DNA of 64,000 nt from Mycolicibacterium sediminis (GTDB taxonomy: Bacteria; Actinomycetota; Actinomycetes; Mycobacteriales; Mycobacteriaceae). The stretch spans positions 6,076,001 to 6,140,000 of the forward strand of contig NZ_AP022588.1 of NCBI RefSeq assembly GCF_010731735.1, in the 5' to 3' direction. The notes under the pieces were generated by a model. That model was given only the letters and a program-made list of their open reading frames with translations. It had not been told where the DNA came from and made no database searches. Position numbers and translations under genes: made by a program. Of this stretch, positions 16,648 to 24,981 are shown in pieces (the first letter of the stretch is position 1; each line of letters begins with the position of its first letter).

Positions 16648-17877
16648 GTGACTCGTACTCTCGCCAAGCCAGACGACTTCGTCGGGCCCCGCTCCGTCGT
16701 CGCGCCCGACCCCACGGTCCGGTGGCTCGCCGTGCTGGCCCTCGCCCTGGGCGGCTTCGGCATCGGTACCACCGAGTTCGTCGCGATGGGCCTGCTCCCC
16801 GACATCGCCGCCAGCCTGAACATCACCGAGCCGATCGCCGGCCACGTCATCTCCGCATACGCGCTGGGCGTCGTCGTCGGCGCGCCCCTGATCGCATCGC
16901 TGACCGCACGGATGCGCCGCAAGACGCTGCTGCTCGGCCTGATGGTGGTGTTCACCGTCGCCAACCTCGCGAGCATGTTCGCGCCCTCCTACGAGACTTT
17001 AATGGCCGCCCGGTTCATCGCGGGCCTCCCGCATGGCGCGTTCTTCGGCATCGCGGCCCTCGTCGCCGCCCACCTGATGGGGCCGCAGAACCGCGCCAAG
17101 GCCGTTGCCCACGTGCTGACCGGCCTCACGGTCGCGACCGTCATCGGCGTCCCGGCGGCGTCGTGGCTCGGGCAGCACTTCGGCTGGCGCAGCGCGTTCG
17201 GACTCGTCGTCGCCGTCGGACTCCTCACCCTCACGGCCATCTGGTTTTGGCTGCCCACGATGCGCGGCATGCACGTCACCAGTCCGCTCACCGAACTCGG
17301 CGCACTCAAGCGCGTCCAGGTGTGGCTGTCGCTGCTGGTCGGCATGGTCGGCTTCGGCGGCATGTTCGCCGTCTACACCTACGTGTCGACCACGCTGACC
17401 GACGTCGCGGGTCTGGCCCGCGCGCTGATCCCGCTCGGCCTGATGGCCTTCGGGCTCGGCATGGTCGTCGGCAACCTCGTCGGCGGCCGGATGGCCGACA
17501 AGTCCGTCATCCGCGGTCTGTACGCGTCGATGACCGCGCTGGGCATCGTGCTCGCGCTGTTCGTGTTCGCCTCCCACAACCCGTGGACGGCGATGCTCGG
17601 ACTGTTCTTCATCGGTGCGACGGGCGCCTCGATCGGCCCCGCCCTGCAGACCCGCCTCATGGACGTCGCGCACGACGCGCAGACGCTGGCGGCGGCGCTG
17701 AACCACTCCGCGCTGAACATCGCGAATGCGGCGGGAGCGTGGATCGGCGGTCTCGTCATCTCGGCCGGCCTCGGATACAGCGCACCTGCGGCCGCGGGCG
17801 CCATCCTGGCCGTGGCGGGCATCGTCGTGCTGACGGTGTCGGTGCTGCTGGAGCGCTTCACCGCACGCGCGCGGTAG
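16648..17877 (+). CDS. MFS transporter (AraJ/DHA1-like exporter)
   Basis: 409-residue major facilitator with twelve predicted helices. The start of helix 1 reads GGFGIGTTEFVAMGLLPDIA, the typical opening of AraJ/chloramphenicol-resistance type MFS proteins, and the helix 2-3 loop has ARMRRKTLLLGL. Such proteins export sugars, arabinosides or drugs by proton exchange. GTG 16648 follows a -10 box by 7 nt. It is divergent from and probably controlled by the ROK regulator. Its 3' end overlaps the convergent AraC gene by 20 nt. Confidence 0.88.
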   Translation: MTRTLAKPDDFVGPRSVVAPDPTVRWLAVLALALGGFGIGTTEFVAMGLLPDIAASLNITEPIAGHVISAYALGVVVGAPLIASLTARMRRKTLLLGLMVVFTVANLASMFAPSYETLMAARFIAGLPHGAFFGIAALVAAHLMGPQNRAKAVAHVLTGLTVATVIGVPAASWLGQHFGWRSAFGLVVAVGLLTLTAIWFWLPTMRGMHVTSPLTELGALKRVQVWLSLLVGMVGFGGMFAVYTYVSTTLTDVAGLARALIPLGLMAFGLGMVVGNLVGGRMADKSVIRGLYASMTALGIVLALFVFASHNPWTAMLGLFFIGATGASIGPALQTRLMDVAHDAQTLAAALNHSALNIANAAGAWIGGLVISAGLGYSAPAAAGAILAVAGIVVLTVSVLLERFTARAR

Positions 17878-18880
17878 CCGACAGCCTGCGGTACTCCCGC
17901 GGCCCGACGCCCTTCCACCGGCGGAACGCCTGCGAGAAGCTCGACAGTTCCCGGTAGCCGAGCCGCTCCGCGATCTCGGCGACGGCCATCCCGCCGGCGA
18001 GGAACTCCTCGGCGAAGCGCTCGCGCACCTCCTCGACCAGCGCCCGGAACGACGTCCCCTCCGCGGCCAGCCGATGCCGCAATGTCCGGTCGCTGACATG
18101 GAGTTCCCGCGCGACGAGCCGGGCGTCCGGAACGCTGCCCAGGTTCCGGACGAGGATGTCGCGCACCAGCCGCCCGGTCTCCCGCAGCGGTCTCCGCCGC
18201 TCGAGCAGGACGCTGCACTGCTCGAGCGCCAGGGCGAGCACCTGCTCGTTGGCCTGCGGCATCGGCAGGTCCAGCAGCGCGTCGTCGGCCACCACCGCCG
18301 ACTCCGCCACCCCGAACAGCGGCCGCACGCCGAACGCGTCGTCGTAGACGCCGGCGTCGTCCGGTGCGGGGAAGGCGAACTCGACCGGCAGCGGCGGCGG
18401 GTCGGCGAACACCTCCCGCTGCAGCCGGCGCAGCCCGGCCACGTCCCGTTCGACCACGAAGCGCCGCAGGTGCGACGGGATGCCGTTGGCCGTGAACGTG
18501 AAGGCCGTCCGTCCGTCGCGCGCGGCCCGAGCGACCGAGCTGAAGGCGAACGTCAGGATAATCGAGCGCAGCAGGGTGTCGACGGCCGCGCGCACGGTGG
18601 CGCTGCTGATGAGCGCGAACGCGAACGTGCCGTAGAGCGGCAGCTGGAACCGCGAGCCAGCCTCGACGCCGAGACCGGGAGGGTCGCCGAGTGCCTCGAC
18701 GACGTTGCCGACGACGGCGAACTCCTGCCGGGTGGAGATCTCGCTGCCCCGGTCCGACAGCCGCGACATGGTCAACCCGGTGTCGCGCAGCGCGTTCTCG
18801 ACGGTCAACCCACGCTCCCGGGCGAGGTCGATCATGACCAGCGCGCCCGAACCCGAGCGCGGTACGTCCCACTCGACCAC
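17858..18880 (-). CDS. AraC-family regulator
   Basis: 340 residues of the OruR/ArgR-like AraC subgroup: an N-terminal ligand domain (Arabinose_bd-like, from GALVMIDLARERGL) and two helix-turn-helix segments in the last 90 residues (VARELHVSDRTLRHRLAAEG and EIAERLGYRELSSFSQAFRR), ending GVGPREYRR. GTG 18880 is favoured because AAAGGGG lies 5 nt upstream. It is divergent from a GMC oxidoreductase/SDR pair, which it probably regulates. Ligand unknown; lipid or sterol-like molecules are plausible from the neighbours. Confidence 0.85.
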   Translation of the reverse strand: MVEWDVPRSGSGALVMIDLARERGLTVENALRDTGLTMSRLSDRGSEISTRQEFAVVGNVVEALGDPPGLGVEAGSRFQLPLYGTFAFALISSATVRAAVDTLLRSIILTFAFSSVARAARDGRTAFTFTANGIPSHLRRFVVERDVAGLRRLQREVFADPPPLPVEFAFPAPDDAGVYDDAFGVRPLFGVAESAVVADDALLDLPMPQANEQVLALALEQCSVLLERRRPLRETGRLVRDILVRNLGSVPDARLVARELHVSDRTLRHRLAAEGTSFRALVEEVRERFAEEFLAGGMAVAEIAERLGYRELSSFSQAFRRWKGVGPREYRRLSATARVR

Positions 18881-19011
18881 GCGATCCCCTTTCACGGCCC
18901 CGTTGCCGAATGTAGTAACTCTGGGTCCGCAATGCACCTGTGCGCGGCGACGACGCGGCGCTAGCGTCGGCCTTCGGGTCGCCCGATCCGGGATGGAGGC
19001 GTGCGTCGACG

Positions 19012-20604
19012 ATGACCGCACACGCGAGCGACCGGCTGGACTGGCTGATCGTCGGCTCCGGATTCGGCGGCAGCGTCGCCGCACTGCGACTGGCCGAGAA
19101 GGGCTATGACGTCGCCGTGCTCGAGCAGGGCCGCGAGTTCTCCGACGCGGACTTCGCCCGGACGGCCTACGACGTCGGCCGCCTGCTGTGGGGGCCCGGC
19201 CTCGGTCTCAAGGGCATCCTCGCGCTGACGCCGCTGCGGCACGTGTCGGTGCTCAGCGGGGTCGGCGTCGGCGGCGGGTCCCTGGTGTACGGCAACACGC
19301 TGTACGTCCCGCACTCCGACGACTTCTACCGGCACCCGCAGTGGGCCGGCCTCGCCGACTGGCGCGCGGTGCTCGCGCCGCACTTCGCGACGGCCCAGCG
19401 GATGCTCGGTGCCGTCACCTGCCGGGCCGATGGTCCGAGCGAGCAGATGATGCGTTCGGTCGCAGCGGAACTCGGCGTCGCCGCCGGCCACCACCCCACC
19501 GAGGTGGGCGTCTTCCTGGGGACGCCGGGGGTCACCGTCACCGATCCGTACTTCGACGGCGCGGGTCCCGATCGCACCGGCTGCGTCAACTGCGGGCAGT
19601 GCATGCTCGGCTGCCGGCACGGCGCCAAGAACACCCTCGTCAAGAACTACCTGCACCTCGCGCGGGGACACGGCGCGCGCATCCGGGCCGAACGGACCGT
19701 CACCGACATCGCGCCCGCAGGTCGCGCCGACGGCTCGGACGGCTACGTCGTCACCAGCGTCCGGACCGGGCGGCGGTTCCGCAGGGACCGCCGGCGCGAC
19801 GTCACGGCCGGCGTGGTGCTGGCCGGTGGCGCGCTGGGCACCACGCGACTCCTCCACACGATGCGCGACTCCGGATCCCTCCCCCGGCTCTCGGAGCGCG
19901 TCGGCGACGTCGTCCGCACCAACAGCGAGGCCATCGTCGCGGCGACCACGCTGCGCCGCGACGCCGACCTGATCGCCGACATCGCCATCACCTCCAGCGT
20001 GCACCCCGACGAGCAGACCCACTTCACCAACAACACCTACGGCCTCGGCGGCGACCCGCTCGGGCTGATCTTCGGCCCGCTCACCGGCGGCCGGGGCCGG
20101 CCGGTGAAGTTCCTCTGGGAGATCGTGCGACACCCACGGCGGTGGCTCAATCCCGTCCGCATCCGCGGCTGGTCGCGACGGACCGTCATCTTCACCGTCA
20201 TGCAGAGCGTCGACTCGTCGCTGCGGCTGCGACCCGCGCGCTTCGGCAGGCGGCTGGTCACCGAGCGCTCCCACGGGCCCGCGCCGAGCAGCTACCTGCC
20301 CATCGCGAACGAGGTGGCGCAGCGGGCAGCTCGCATCATCGGCGGATACCCGCAGTCCTCGATCGCCGAGTCGCTGCTCGGGGCGCCGACCACCGCACAC
20401 ATCCTGGGCGGCGCCGTCATCGGGACGACTGCCGGAGAGGGCGTGGTCGATAGGTACCGTCGCGCGTTCGGTTACGAGAACCTCCTCATCACCGACGGCT
20501 CGACGATGCCCGCCAACGTGGGGGTGAACCCCAGCCTCACGATCACGGCCATGGCCGAGGAGGCACTCAGCCACGTTCCGCCGAAGCCTGCAGGCCCGTC
20601 GTGA
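19012..20604 (+). CDS. GMC-family flavoprotein, cholesterol-oxidase-like
   Basis: 530 residues. An N-terminal FAD fold (VGSGFGGSVAALRLAEKG, about 12-29) is followed by GVGVGGGSLVYGN, the Cys-rich segment CVNCGQCMLGCRHGAKNT (about 193-210), FAD-contacting GGALGTTRLL and a C-terminal LGGAVIG...NLLITDGSTMPANVGVNPS. This architecture matches mycobacterial ChoD (Rv3409c) and related steroid/alcohol oxidases or dehydrogenases; true cholesterol oxidase activity of that group is disputed. ATG 19012 has GGAGG further upstream. The downstream SDR start overlaps the stop (GTGA), so the two are translationally coupled. Confidence 0.85.
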   Translation: MTAHASDRLDWLIVGSGFGGSVAALRLAEKGYDVAVLEQGREFSDADFARTAYDVGRLLWGPGLGLKGILALTPLRHVSVLSGVGVGGGSLVYGNTLYVPHSDDFYRHPQWAGLADWRAVLAPHFATAQRMLGAVTCRADGPSEQMMRSVAAELGVAAGHHPTEVGVFLGTPGVTVTDPYFDGAGPDRTGCVNCGQCMLGCRHGAKNTLVKNYLHLARGHGARIRAERTVTDIAPAGRADGSDGYVVTSVRTGRRFRRDRRRDVTAGVVLAGGALGTTRLLHTMRDSGSLPRLSERVGDVVRTNSEAIVAATTLRRDADLIADIAITSSVHPDEQTHFTNNTYGLGGDPLGLIFGPLTGGRGRPVKFLWEIVRHPRRWLNPVRIRGWSRRTVIFTVMQSVDSSLRLRPARFGRRLVTERSHGPAPSSYLPIANEVAQRAARIIGGYPQSSIAESLLGAPTTAHILGGAVIGTTAGEGVVDRYRRAFGYENLLITDGSTMPANVGVNPSLTITAMAEEALSHVPPKPAGPS

Positions 20605-21431
20605 AACGCGTCCCGCCGTGGCACCACTGCGTCATCACCGGCGGGTCGTCGGGGTTGGGCCTCGAGATCGCGCGGCAGCTCCTGCGGCAGGGCGTCGCGG
20701 TGACCCTCGTCGCGCGCAACGAGACCCGCCTGGGCATGGCTGCGGCCGGACTGCGGCGCCAGATGCCCGGCGCGAACGTCGGCACCCTCGTCCTCGACGT
20801 CGTCGACGCGGCCGCCACCCGCACCGCGTTCGAGGAACTTGCGCAGACCACCGGCGCCATCGACACGCTGATCAACTCGGCGGGCATCCTCATCGAGGGC
20901 CACGCCGAACAGCTCACCATCGACGATCACCGCGCCGTGATGGACGTCAACCTCTTCGGGACCGTCAATGCCTGCACCGCCGCCCTTGCCACGTTCGGCG
21001 ACGACCCCGGGACGATCGTCAACGTCTCGTCGGTGGCCGGCCTCATCGGCGTCTTCGGGTACACCGCGTACTCGTCGAGCAAGCACGCGATCGTGGGTTA
21101 CACGCGGTCGCTGGCCTACGAGGTCGAACCCCGAGGCGTCCACGTCGTCCTCGTCTGTCCCGGCGAGTTCGACTCGCCGATGGTCGATTCGCTCGATGCC
21201 GACCGCACGCCCGAGAACCGCGAGCACACGTTAACCATCCCCAAGTTGTCGGTGGAACAGGTGGCGGCGGAGACGATCTCGGGCGTCGCCGCCGGCCGTC
21301 GCATGATCGTCCCCGGCCGAAGGACGCGCGCCGCGGTCCTCGCCAGTCGCCTGCTGCCGGGGATCTCCGATGCCGTGTCGCGTCGGCGGATCGCGCGGGT
21401 ATACACCGGTCCGCGGACGTCGCTGCGGTGA
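20601..21431 (+). CDS. SDR-family reductase coupled to the GMC flavoprotein
   Basis: 276-residue classical SDR. It has TGGSSGLG (about 13-20), INSAG, catalytic Ser in NVSSVAG and YSSSKHA with Tyr/Lys, then a basic C-terminal region (GRRMIVPGRRTRAAVLASRLLPG quoted in part) like that of 3-ketodihydrosphingosine-reductase-type and hydroxysteroid SDRs. GTG 20601 overlaps the GMC stop. Pairing an alcohol-oxidising flavoprotein with an SDR suggests successive redox steps on one lipid-like substrate (inference). Confidence 0.85.
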   Translation: MKRVPPWHHCVITGGSSGLGLEIARQLLRQGVAVTLVARNETRLGMAAAGLRRQMPGANVGTLVLDVVDAAATRTAFEELAQTTGAIDTLINSAGILIEGHAEQLTIDDHRAVMDVNLFGTVNACTAALATFGDDPGTIVNVSSVAGLIGVFGYTAYSSSKHAIVGYTRSLAYEVEPRGVHVVLVCPGEFDSPMVDSLDADRTPENREHTLTIPKLSVEQVAAETISGVAAGRRMIVPGRRTRAAVLASRLLPGISDAVSRRRIARVYTGPRTSLR

Positions 21432-21508
21432 CCCGCGCTCAGATCGGCCGGGCGATGCACGCAGTTGGCCGCTGGCGCTGGTCTCGTCCGATCGGGTAGA
21501 ACTGCAAA

Positions 21509-21528
21509 TAGCGTTACTGGCCAGTAAC
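21509..21528 (+). promoter_or_regulatory. Perfect 16-bp palindrome over the gabD2 promoter
   Basis: GTTACTGGCCAGTAAC (21513-21528) is identical to its reverse complement. It overlaps a TAGCGT -10 box (21509-21514), 21 nt before the gabD2 start. The shape is that of a TetR-family operator acting as a repressor site. No TetR gene is adjacent, so the regulator is unassigned. Confidence 0.6.
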
Positions 21529-21548
21529 ACACCTTCCGAGGAGTCGCC

Positions 21549-23102
21549 ATGCCCGCACCGTCCGCAGCTACGTTTGGGCGTCTCGCCGATCTGATCGCCA
21601 TCCCCGACGCGTCCGAGCGGCCCACCCGGTCGGTCGTCGAGGTGTTCTCCGGCAAGGAGCTGACCACCATTCCGGTCGGCACCGCGCAGGACGCCCTGGA
21701 CGCGATCGCCCGCGCCCGGGTGGCGCAGAAGGAGTGGGCGACCCGGCCCGTGTCCGAGCGCGCCGCGATCTTCCACCGCTACCGCGACCTGGTGCTCAAG
21801 AACCTCGACTCGCTGATGGACATGGCGCAGGCCGAGACGGGCAAGTCCCGCAACGCCGCGCAGGAGGAGATCCTCGACATCGCGATGACGGCGCGGCACT
21901 ACGCCCGCGTCGCGCCGAAGCTGCTGCGTCCGCAGCGGGTGACGGGCATGCTGCCGGGCCTCACGAAGACCGTCGTGCGGTACCAGCCGAAGGGCGTCGT
22001 CGGCGTCATCTCGCCGTGGAACTACCCGATGACGCTGGCGGTGTCCGACGCGATCGCCGCACTGCTCGCCGGCAACGCCGTGGTGCTCAAGCCCGACAGC
22101 CAGACGCCGTACTGCGCGCTGGCGTGCGTAGAGCTGCTGTACGACGCCGGTCTGCCGCGGGACCTGTTCGCCGTCGTCCCAGGGCAGGGCTCGGTGGTCG
22201 GTACGGCCCTGGTCGAGAACACCGAGTACCTGATGTTCACCGGGTCCACCGCGACGGGCCAGCTGCTCGCCGAGCAGGCGGGCCGCCGGCTGATCGGCTT
22301 CTCGGCCGAACTCGGCGGCAAGAACCCGATGATCGTGACGGCCGGCGCCAACCTGCGCGAGGTCGCCGACGCCGCCGTGCGCGCCTGCTTCGCCAACTCC
22401 GGGCAGCTCTGCATCTCGATCGAGCGGATCTACGTCGAGCAGTCCATCGCCGACGAGTTCACCCGTGTGTTCGGCGAGCGGGTCCGCAACATGACCTTCC
22501 GCGGCGGCTACGAGTTCGGCGTCGAGATGGGCAGCCTGATCTCCGAGGAGCAGGTGAAGGCCGTCTCCGCTCACGTCGACGACGCGGTCGTGAAGGGTGC
22601 GACCGTCGTGGCCGGCGGCAAGCCGCGGCCCGACCTGGGGCCGCTGTTCTTCGAGCCCACCGTGCTGACGAACGTCCCCGAGGACGCCGAGTGCTACCGC
22701 GAGGAGACGTTCGGACCCCTCGTCTCGATCTACCCGGTGGCCAATGTCGACGAGGCGGTCGCCCGCGCCAACGACACCGAGTACGGCCTGAACGCCAGCG
22801 TCTGGGCGGCCAGCAAGCGGGAGGGCGAGGAGATCGCCGCGCGCATCCACGCCGGCACCGTGAACGTCGACGAGGGCTACGCGCCGACCTGGGGGAGCAC
22901 CGGTGCGCCGATGGGTGGCATGGGAGTGTCCGGGATGGGCCGTCGCCACGGCCCCGAGGGGCTCATCAAGTACACCGAGCCGCAGACGATCGCCACCACG
23001 CGCATCCTGAACCTCGGTGGGCCGCGCGGGCTTCCGCCGAAGCTGTGGGCGAAGATCATGCCGCCGTTCGTCAAGGCGCTGCAGTACATCCCCGGCCGGT
23101 AG
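21549..23102 (+). CDS. gabD2: Succinate-semialdehyde dehydrogenase GabD2
   Basis: 517 residues, closely matching M. tuberculosis Rv1731 along its whole length (MPAPSA start, 518 aa there). Motifs: SPWNYPMTL, KPDSQTPYCALA, FTGSTATG, ELGGKNPMIV, catalytic Cys in SGQLCISIERIYV, EETFGPLVSIYP and the C-terminal GMGRRHGPEGLIKYTE. Oxidises succinate semialdehyde or similar aldehydes. GAGGAG lies 5 nt upstream of ATG. Expression is probably set by the palindrome at 21513-21528. It is only distantly like the other GabD (4935-6383). Confidence 0.92.
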   Translation: MPAPSAATFGRLADLIAIPDASERPTRSVVEVFSGKELTTIPVGTAQDALDAIARARVAQKEWATRPVSERAAIFHRYRDLVLKNLDSLMDMAQAETGKSRNAAQEEILDIAMTARHYARVAPKLLRPQRVTGMLPGLTKTVVRYQPKGVVGVISPWNYPMTLAVSDAIAALLAGNAVVLKPDSQTPYCALACVELLYDAGLPRDLFAVVPGQGSVVGTALVENTEYLMFTGSTATGQLLAEQAGRRLIGFSAELGGKNPMIVTAGANLREVADAAVRACFANSGQLCISIERIYVEQSIADEFTRVFGERVRNMTFRGGYEFGVEMGSLISEEQVKAVSAHVDDAVVKGATVVAGGKPRPDLGPLFFEPTVLTNVPEDAECYREETFGPLVSIYPVANVDEAVARANDTEYGLNASVWAASKREGEEIAARIHAGTVNVDEGYAPTWGSTGAPMGGMGVSGMGRRHGPEGLIKYTEPQTIATTRILNLGGPRGLPPKLWAKIMPPFVKALQYIPGR

Positions 23103-23461
23103 GGTCCGCGCTCGGATTCGGATAGCGCTCACTCGACGCGCGAACGGGCGGGACAGCGAGGGCACGGTCCACCCGGGGGCGTCACTGAACGTTGACGCCC
23201 GCGGGAGACACACCACTCCCCCGCGGCCGCGATGCCCGCGTTCGGATAGCGCTCACGCGACCAAAGTGCGAGTGGCCGTGCACGTCACCGCTCACTCGAC
23301 GCGCAAACGCGCGAACGCACGGCCAGGAAGGGCACGGTCCACCCGGGGGCGTCATCGATCGTTGACGCCCGCCGGAGACACACCACTCCCCCGCGGCCGC
23401 GATGCCCGCGTTCAGATAGCGCTCACGCGACCAGAGCGCGAGTGGCCGTGCACGTCACCGC
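23103..23461 (+). repeat. Intergenic tandem repeat, 170-bp period, with hairpins
   Basis: No gene is supported here. Two near-identical units begin at 23161 and 23331 (period 170 bp); the second runs to about 23471, entering the end of the next gene. A shortened third copy precedes them: TTCGGATAGCGCTCAC at 23117, 23241 and (one change) 23411. Each full unit has a hairpin, GGGCGTCA...TGACGCCC, at 23177-23200 and 23347-23370, whose 8-nt loops differ while the stems are identical. The repeats fill the space between two convergent genes. Confidence 0.8.
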
Positions 23462-24445
23462 TCACTCGACGGCGGCGGCGCGGGTCAACGCCCGCACCAC
23501 CGCGTGCCGCCCCAGGTCGACCTTGAACTCGTTCTGCGGCAGTGGGTCCGCGCCGTCCATCGCGAGGGCGGCGGCCGCGTGGAACGCCGCCTCGTCCGCG
23601 GGACGGCCGACCAGTGCCGCCTCGGCCGCGTGCAACCGCCACGGCTTCGGGGCCACCCCGCCGAGCGCGAGCGCCGCCGACGCGATGACCCCGTCCTCCA
23701 TCGCCAGCCCCGCCGCGACGGACACCAGCGCGAACGCGTAGCTGTGCCGGTCGCGCACCTTCAGATACCAGGAATGGTCGGCGAACCGCGACGGCGGCAA
23801 CTCGATGCCGAGGATCAGCTCCGCGGGCCGCAACGTGTTGTCCACGTCGGGGGTGTCGCCCGGCAGCGCGAAGAACCCGTCGATCGGCACCACCCGCCGC
23901 CCGTCGGGCCCCTGCACGTGCACGACCGCGTCCAGGATGGCCAGTGCGACCGCCATGTCGGACGGATGGGTCGCCACGCACTCCTCGCTGGCCCCGAAGA
24001 CCGCGTGCTCGCGATGGAATCCACCTCGGGCCGCGCACCCGCTGCCCGGGATCCGCTTGTTGCACGACGTGAACGTCGTCTGCATGAAGTACGGACACCG
24101 CGTGCGCTGCAGCAGGTTTCCACCTGCCGTGGCCATGTTGCGCAGCTGCGTCGTCGCCCCGCTCAGGATCGCGTGCGACACGACCGGGTACTGGCTGCGG
24201 ATCAGCCTGTGGTTGGCGACGGCGCTGTTGCTCGCGCCCGCCCCGACGAACACCCCGCCCTCGTCGGTCGGGGTGATGTCGGTCAGGCCCAGCCGCCGCA
24301 GGTCCACCAGTGCGGTCGGCTGGGCGACCCCGCCCTTCATCAGGTCCAGCAGGTTGGTGCCGCCGGCGAAGTAGGTACCGCCCGCGGCGGCCCCTGCGAC
24401 GGCGTCGTCGACGGACGTGGCGTGGCGGAACTCGAAGGTCTTCAC
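23462..24445 (-). CDS. Aldehyde oxidoreductase FAD/[4Fe-4S] subunit (PaoB/YagS-like)
   Basis: 327 residues of the CoxM/FAD_binding_5 family. FAD site: YFAGGTNLLDLM (about 25-36) and ATAGGNLLQRT. Four cysteines in the pattern RCPYF, SCNKR, GSGC and EEC(V)ATHPSD form the extra [4Fe-4S] insertion known from E. coli PaoB. It passes electrons between FAD and the FeS chain. GTG 24445 overlaps the upstream subunit's stop (GTGA). Subunit order 2Fe-2S, FAD is inferred from the three-gene overlap series Mo subunit, 2Fe-2S subunit, FAD subunit. Its end reaches into the 170-bp repeat. Confidence 0.88.
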   Translation of the reverse strand: MKTFEFRHATSVDDAVAGAAAGGTYFAGGTNLLDLMKGGVAQPTALVDLRRLGLTDITPTDEGGVFVGAGASNSAVANHRLIRSQYPVVSHAILSGATTQLRNMATAGGNLLQRTRCPYFMQTTFTSCNKRIPGSGCAARGGFHREHAVFGASEECVATHPSDMAVALAILDAVVHVQGPDGRRVVPIDGFFALPGDTPDVDNTLRPAELILGIELPPSRFADHSWYLKVRDRHSYAFALVSVAAGLAMEDGVIASAALALGGVAPKPWRLHAAEAALVGRPADEAAFHAAAALAMDGADPLPQNEFKVDLGRHAVVRALTRAAAVE

Positions 24446-24981
24446 GCCGACCGCTCCCCCGCGACCGACGCGATGGCGTCGACGATGTTCGCATATGCGC
24501 CGCAGCGACAGATGTTGCCCGCCATGCGTTCCCGGATCTCCGCGTTGGACAGTCGAGAGCACCCGCTGACGACGTCCTCCCGCGAACCCTCGAACGACGC
24601 GGTGCTCAGGTCGCCGCGGGCATGCTCGGCCAGCATCGCGTGCGCCGACGAGATCTGCCCGCTCGTGCAGAAGCCGCACTGGAAGCCGTCGCAGTCCAGG
24701 AACGCGTGCTGCAGCGGGTGGAGGTCGTCGCCCGAGGCGATGCCCTCGACCGTCAGGACCTCGGAACCGTCGATCGAGGCGGCCAGCGTGAGGCAGCTGA
24801 CGACGCGCTCGCCGTCGACGGCGACCGTGCACGCCCCGCAGAGACCGTGGTCGCAACCCTTCTTGGTGCCGGTGAAGTCCAGCCGGTCGCGCAGCAGGTC
24901 GAGCAGCGTCGTGCGCACGTCGGCCTCGACGCGGTGTGCCTCGCCATTGACGCGGAGTTCCACCACGTGTTCCTCGCTCAT
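24442..24981 (-). CDS. Aldehyde oxidoreductase 2Fe-2S subunit (PaoA/CoxS-like)
   Basis: 179 residues with two [2Fe-2S] sites: plant-type ferredoxin motif GCDHGLCGACTV...SC (about 43-64) and the helical C-terminal site CGFCTSGQ...CRCGAY. Between them a charged insertion (residues about 125-140) is typical. It lacks the Tat signal of E. coli PaoA, so the complex should be cytoplasmic. ATG 24981 overlaps the preceding stop (ATGA). Confidence 0.9.
   Translation of the reverse strand: MSEEHVVELRVNGEAHRVEADVRTTLLDLLRDRLDFTGTKKGCDHGLCGACTVAVDGERVVSCLTLAASIDGSEVLTVEGIASGDDLHPLQHAFLDCDGFQCGFCTSGQISSAHAMLAEHARGDLSTASFEGSREDVVSGCSRLSNAEIRERMAGNICRCGAYANIVDAIASVAGERSA

Noticed and set aside
23161..23471. 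CRISPR array or IS element in the repeat region
   Set aside because: Only two 170-bp tandem units with no short repeat/spacer pattern, no terminal inverted repeats and no transposase or cas gene.
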